Positions 5,785 to 9,145 of a DNA stretch of 9,145 nt are shown here, in pieces. The translations under genes and the position numbers were made by a program. Source of the DNA: Planctomycetaceae bacterium (GTDB lineage: Bacteria; Planctomycetota; Planctomycetia; Planctomycetales; Planctomycetaceae). Within the stretch, counting starts at the first letter, position 1. Each line of letters starts with the position of its first letter. The notes below the pieces were generated by a model. That model searched no databases. It was not told where the DNA came from and saw only the letters and a program-made list of their open reading frames with translations. The stretch is taken from the NCBI GenBank assembly GCA_020426125.1, contig JAGQQQ010000500.1, forward strand, positions 1 through 9,145, written 5' to 3'.

Positions 5785-7383
5785 TCACTTCCACTGAAGG
5801 TTATGCAAGAGCCGTGGATCAATGGAGTTCGCAGGATACTCCGACACATTCAAGACTCGCGCCCTCGGCATCGATGCGTCGATCAAGAATGCGCACGCCC
5901 AAATCTGCGTCTCTCCGCGTATCTTGGCGATGCAATGACCGGAGACCACATCGCCACCGTCCGTGATGTACGGTCCCCAGAGTCGAGCTTGCTTGAGGTC
6001 CAGGCCCCCGTCTTGAAGCAAACTCACCATCCCGGTGAAGGGATCTCGATTCGGCGATACAGTTTCCTGGAATGCAACGATTCTCCTCGCAATGGTGTCC
6101 GTCATACCAGGGATTGTCATTAAGACTTCAGATGATGCCCTCAAGATGTTAATCCGGCCCTCTTCGAACTCCTCGTGGCTTGTCGTCAAAAGTTCGTTCA
6201 GCGTTGGGTAACTCTGACGCATCTCGAAGAAATTGTCGGACCATGGACTTTCCAAGATCGTGTCTTTGCGATCGACGTCAATTCGAACCTTGGTGCCAAA
6301 GAGATCGAAGATGGAGCGGAAGTGATAGGCGGGCTTTCGGCCGATATCAATTCCTCCTCGCATCACGACCTGGGATTCGTCGACGAATTCCTTCGCGGAG
6401 TCGCTGGGCGTGTCTTCCGGGTCTCTTCCAAGCTGTTTGTTGAGACGTTCCCGTGCCGTTTGAAACCGCCGAGTTCGCCGTTGGTTCGCTCGCTCTTCGG
6501 CCGACATCTCCGAGTTCGGAATTCGTTCTCCTTCGGCACCGGTGAGACTTCCGGCGAGGCGCCAAGCGACAATAAATTTTGCCGCTTTCTCGCCGAGTTC
6601 CTGTTCGAGTGTCGAATACAGAGTGAGCAAGTCCGGTGAGTTTAAGTGGATCTTGGGGAGGCCATTGGGACGACGGTTGGACTCTCGGCTGTTCAAAGTG
6701 ATCAAGGAAGACCATCCCCCCGGATCTGCGATATTTCCCGGATTGCCGTAGAGCAGCTCCGAGGTCACTCCACGAACCATGAGCAATTCGGCCAGTGAGG
6801 TGAGGCGTCCTTGGCGAGGAGCATACGGAGGGGACAAGCTTTGGTAGTAGGCGGATTCCGCGCCAAACTCGGAGGTGTCATCGTCTTCGTCCATCCAGTC
6901 GAGAATGGCATCGGCAATCTCTTTGGTCATCCTGGGAAGGGCCATCAGCCGAGTGCGCGAGGCTGACCGCTGGTGATCGGCCAAAGGCAGTGCATTCAGG
7001 TTGAGTTTCGAAGACTCGTTCCTCCATCCCTGTTGAAGATCTTCCGTCGGTTCGGCCTTCAGGCTTTGCCAAAGTTCGTAGGTGCCGATCTGACCGGAGG
7101 GATCTAAAGCGATCTCTCCCGACCAAAGCTCAGTCAAATGGATCGTCGATCGATCTGCGATGGTGCTTTTCTCCAGATGTCCAGCGAGAGATTCGATCCC
7201 CGAGCGGGCGAGAGATTCGAGTTGAAGCTGAGTGGACGCAGCGCGGACCGCCTCCAGTTCACTGACCATGGCATCCACAAACACGTAGGTGGAATAGGTC
7301 AGGAGAGCGAGTGTCACGAGCACCAGCAACAATGCACTTCCGGGACGGCATCTCCGCTGTGAGTTAATAGGAACTCTTATCAC
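5785..7383 (-). CDS. gspK: GspK-type minor pseudopilin (tip of the pseudopilus)
   Basis: GspK is the large minor pseudopilin that caps the pseudopilus with GspI and GspJ. The 532-residue protein has a basic leader ending at Gly15, then SALLLVLVTLALLTY as hydrophobic stem. The residue at +5 is Leu, not Glu, which is normal for GspK. Family hallmarks follow: WRNESSKLNLNAL (120-132), DWMDEDDDTSEFGAESAYY (162-180), PPYAPRQGRLTSLAELL (185-201) and VRGVTSELLYG (203-213). A second repeat lies at 410-440, containing a helix-hairpin-helix (INILRASSEV, IPGMTDTIARRIVAF). A charged, probably flexible stretch occupies about 282-340. At over 500 residues it is longer than the roughly 320-residue enterobacterial GspK. 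The start chosen is GTG 7383, which overlaps the gspJ stop by four bases (GTGA) and has GGAGGAG four bases upstream. A longer TTG start at 7413 would overlap gspJ by 34 bases and is less likely. Confidence 0.85.
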   Translation of the reverse strand: MIRVPINSQRRCRPGSALLLVLVTLALLTYSTYVFVDAMVSELEAVRAASTQLQLESLARSGIESLAGHLEKSTIADRSTIHLTELWSGEIALDPSGQIGTYELWQSLKAEPTEDLQQGWRNESSKLNLNALPLADHQRSASRTRLMALPRMTKEIADAILDWMDEDDDTSEFGAESAYYQSLSPPYAPRQGRLTSLAELLMVRGVTSELLYGNPGNIADPGGWSSLITLNSRESNRRPNGLPKIHLNSPDLLTLYSTLEQELGEKAAKFIVAWRLAGSLTGAEGERIPNSEMSAEERANQRRTRRFQTARERLNKQLGRDPEDTPSDSAKEFVDESQVVMRGGIDIGRKPAYHFRSIFDLFGTKVRIDVDRKDTILESPWSDNFFEMRQSYPTLNELLTTSHEEFEEGRINILRASSEVLMTIPGMTDTIARRIVAFQETVSPNRDPFTGMVSLLQDGGLDLKQARLWGPYITDGGDVVSGHCIAKIRGETQIWACAFLIDASMPRARVLNVSEYPANSIDPRLLHNLQWK

Positions 7384-8198
7384 CCTTCTCCTCCAATCGG
7401 ATCGAGAGAACAAAGCAGCAGGAAATTCATGGCCTCACCCAGACGTTCGAAAGTCACATGAACTTGCTGAGGGGGCTGATCGTCGCTCCAACTCGAGCGG
7501 GACTCACTGTCCCGGGAATATCGAAATTCCAATCGCTCGCAGTGGGGATCCACAGTCGTCCACTCTCCCAAGTCCGGACCAATCGGCTGCGAGGGATCAG
7601 AAAGAATGGGAATCCGGATGCGTGTCAATCCGTGAGGGGAGTCTCGCGGAACGATCCGAATCGACGACTCTTGAGTCCCATTCCTCCAGACCGGAATGGA
7701 CAGTGTTTGACCGCGATTGAGAAACCAAATGATTCTGGAAAGAGAAGGGGGATCGCTCGTCTCGTACGATTCGAAACGTCGATTATGTTGGCTTGTCCAG
7801 AAACTGAACCAGTCCTGTCCTCCGCGGAAATCGATTGGCGAAAACCGCGGGATCCTCGCATCCAGGTTCAGAAGTCGCTCCTGGATCTCCGTCGCTGGAA
7901 GGAAGTGCGGCTCGTCCAAGTGGAACTTGAGTTCCCCGAACTCTTTGACACTCTCGTCGACCGGAGAATTCTCGACCGGTCGTACTGGAATCATGCGAAA
8001 ATCGGCGGCAAGATCGCGGTACAGAGCCAGTTTCCATTGCGCTGACCTCGCTCGCTCGAATCCGATGGAGCGATAATGCCAATGCAGAAGCAAGGCGTTC
8101 TGCACAGCAGCCAGAATTACAACGGACAGCGCGAGCGCGAGCAGGGTTTCCAGCAACGTCAATCCGGCACGATTGCGATGGACCTGATAGCGGATCAT
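7380..8198 (-). CDS. gspJ: GspJ-type minor pseudopilin
   Basis: Minor pseudopilin of the tip complex. The 272-residue protein has a 12-residue basic leader (HRNRAG at its end), the prepilin peptidase site after Gly12, then LTLLETLLALALSVVILAAV with Glu at +5 of the mature protein. The globular part is beta-rich, with a typical GspJ end: a strand-like ERLEFRYSRD at about 230, then QQVHVTFERL shortly before the C-terminus. Its length is somewhat above the usual GspJ (about 200). ATG 8198 overlaps the gspI stop by four bases (ATGA) and has GGGAGG eight bases upstream (8207-8212). The assignment as J rather than another minor pseudopilin rests on length, order H-I-J-K and the C-terminal pattern. 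Confidence 0.82.
   Translation of the reverse strand: MIRYQVHRNRAGLTLLETLLALALSVVILAAVQNALLLHWHYRSIGFERARSAQWKLALYRDLAADFRMIPVRPVENSPVDESVKEFGELKFHLDEPHFLPATEIQERLLNLDARIPRFSPIDFRGGQDWFSFWTSQHNRRFESYETSDPPSLSRIIWFLNRGQTLSIPVWRNGTQESSIRIVPRDSPHGLTRIRIPILSDPSQPIGPDLGEWTTVDPHCERLEFRYSRDSESRSSWSDDQPPQQVHVTFERLGEAMNFLLLCSLDPIGGEG
7388..7394 (-). promoter_or_regulatory. Ribosome binding site deciding the gspK start
   Basis: GGAGGAG on the minus strand inside the 3' end of gspJ, four bases before GTG 7383. It decides between that GTG and the longer TTG start at 7413. Confidence 0.6.
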
Positions 8199-8596
8199 CT
8201 GCCGTGCCTCCCGACGTCCTGTAGCACGTAAGAACGGATCCGCTCCACGCGTTGAAACTCAAACGATTCGTCAAAAATGTCATTGCTGACCGTGATCACA
8301 ACCAGGGTCAATTCCGTCGATTCGGGAACTGTTTCAATGCGGGAACTCCATCCGTCGGTCGAACTTGTCAAATGTGATCGGGGAACACGAATCCCGCTCC
8401 GCAAGTGTTGAAGAATATTCTCGCAACGAAGCGAGGCTTCACTCTCGAAGTCGGCGCGGCTCGCGGCCACAATTCCCCGTTGAACGAGTTGACTCAGAAC
8501 GGCCGTTGCGGTAGCGAAAATCGTTGTTGCCAGCAACACCTCGAACAGAGTGACTCCCCTGCGCGTGCTAAGCCGACTCTTCTCGTTACGTCTCAT
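8195..8596 (-). CDS. gspI: GspI-type minor pseudopilin
   Basis: A small minor pseudopilin that nucleates the tip with GspJ and GspK. The 133-residue protein has a 14-residue basic leader, a prepilin peptidase site after Gly14 (STRRG), and VTLFEVLLATTIFATATAVL with Glu at +5. A short globular part of about 90 residues follows, in line with GspI size (about 120-130). The segment RADFESEASLRCENILQHL after the stem fits the GspI pattern in which an amphipathic helix continues the stem. ATG 8596 overlaps the gspH stop by four bases; GGAGAGAG lies about four bases upstream (8601-8608). It is the second of three consecutive ATGA/GTGA-type junctions, so co-translation with its neighbours is likely. 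Confidence 0.8.
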   Translation of the reverse strand: MRRNEKSRLSTRRGVTLFEVLLATTIFATATAVLSQLVQRGIVAASRADFESEASLRCENILQHLRSGIRVPRSHLTSSTDGWSSRIETVPESTELTLVVITVSNDIFDESFEFQRVERIRSYVLQDVGRHGR

Positions 8597-9090
8597 TCAA
8601 CTCTCTCCCGAATCTGGAGTTGGCCCGTGGCTCGTTGAATCTCCAATAGTCGCGTCGCACATCGTCGATCTTGAATCAGAATGGTTTGAGCAGTCGCCGT
8701 CCCTTCTGGAAAGAAACGGATCACTTGGTTGTCCCGAATGAGCCCCTCGCGATCCGGAACAAGTTGAATCGTGATTCCCTCGGGAAGTGGGGTGGAGCTA
8801 AGCAAGTCCGGCGATCTTGGATGAGTCGACCGACAGGAGAAGAAACTCGATCCATTTTGGAGGTTCACATCGACCGAGGTGGCGTGGTGAATTGCGAACA
8901 TTCTTGCGGCATGTAGATCACGACGAAACTGCGAGACAGCCGTTTCCAACTCGTGTTCCTGCTGCCACCTGCTCAGGGAGGGGGAAACCGCGGCACTCAG
9001 ACTCACCAAGAGTGCAAGCACGAGCAGCAGTTCCAGAAGCGTGAAACCGTTGCGGTGAGAAACTCGATATCGACTCGGGATGAACATCAT
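8593..9090 (-). CDS. gspH: GspH-type minor pseudopilin
   Basis: Minor pseudopilin joining the tip complex to the main pseudopilin fibre. From ATG 9090 it has 165 residues: a 15-residue leader ending RVSHRNG, cleavage after Gly15, then FTLLELLLVLALLVSLSAAV with Glu at +5. The mature part has the helix WQQEHELETAVSQFRRDLH and then ARMFAIHHATSVDVNL, matching the GspH/FimT pattern in which a helix is followed by a strand with a conserved small-residue turn. A beta-rich C-terminus follows, containing FFPEGTAT, another GspH/FimT-like feature. Starts at GTG 9096 or ATG 9087 are also possible; none has a convincing ribosome binding site, so coupling to an upstream gene is plausible. Its position ahead of I-J-K supports the assignment. 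Confidence 0.82.
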   Translation of the reverse strand: MMFIPSRYRVSHRNGFTLLELLLVLALLVSLSAAVSPSLSRWQQEHELETAVSQFRRDLHAARMFAIHHATSVDVNLQNGSSFFSCRSTHPRSPDLLSSTPLPEGITIQLVPDREGLIRDNQVIRFFPEGTATAQTILIQDRRCATRLLEIQRATGQLQIRERVE

Positions 9091-9108
9091 GGCCACGGAA
9101 TTTTGAAT

Positions 9109-9144
9109 TCAGGGCGTGAGAGAATCGTTGAAGGGGGGTTGCCA
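9109..9144 (-). CDS. Possible C-terminal end of an upstream gene, perhaps gspG
   Basis: Only about 36 bases are visible. One frame gives Trp-Gln-Pro-Pro-Phe-Asn-Asp-Ser-Leu-Thr-Pro and a TGA at 9111-9109. The Trp could correspond to the Trp common at the end of GspG, the major pseudopilin, whose gene usually precedes gspH. A second frame is also open and stops at 9089-9087, overlapping the gspH ATG 9090 by four bases as the other genes of this operon do. The fragment is too short to decide between them or to name the gene. Confidence 0.25.
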   Translation of the reverse strand, partial: WQPPFNDSLTP

Positions 9145-9145
9145 G

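Noticed and set aside
6175..6639. Plus-strand frame of 154 codons opposite gspK
   Set aside because: It is antisense to the GspK coding frame, with no ribosome binding site or motif; gspK hallmarks are strong on the other strand.

Overview
The window holds most of a type II secretion (T2SS) / pseudopilus operon, plus part of a multicopper oxidase locus that is joined to it in an abnormal way. The architecture suggests a Planctomycetota-like bacterium: a PilM-PilN-type GspL, a PilO-type GspM carrying a GspC/PilP-like C-terminal domain, a secretin with a long Pro/Ser-rich tail, and moderate GC content. That taxonomic guess is an inference, because there is no rRNA or marker gene here.

Layout. 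1-205 (minus) is the start of an unrecognised exported protein that runs off the left edge. 206-379 is intergenic and carries a strong hairpin that probably ends the multicopper oxidase transcript. 380-1396 (minus) is a CotA-like multicopper oxidase without its N-terminal third. At about 1394-1400 its homology stops, and on the other strand a GspD-like secretin begins in mid-protein and runs to 3254 (plus). Both genes have therefore lost their 5' ends at one shared point. A 33-bp gap separates the secretin stop from the convergent stop of the gspM-like gene. From there to the right edge a compact minus-strand operon reads, in transcription order, gspH, gspI, gspJ, gspK, gspL, gspM-like. H/I, I/J and J/K overlap by four bases, and K/L nearly abut. 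A few bases of a further upstream gene, probably gspG, lie at the right edge.

How they work together. GspH, I, J and K are the minor pseudopilins that form the tip of the periplasmic pseudopilus. GspL and the GspM-like protein form the inner-membrane platform linking the cytoplasmic ATPase (not in the window) to the periplasm. GspD is the outer-membrane channel. The GspC-like tail of the M protein could supply the missing GspC contact with the secretin.

The main point for follow-up is the head-to-head double truncation at about 1396. It is either a real deletion or inversion that disabled both genes or an assembly chimera. The remaining parts of both genes are free of stops and frameshifts, so the event is recent or artefactual.
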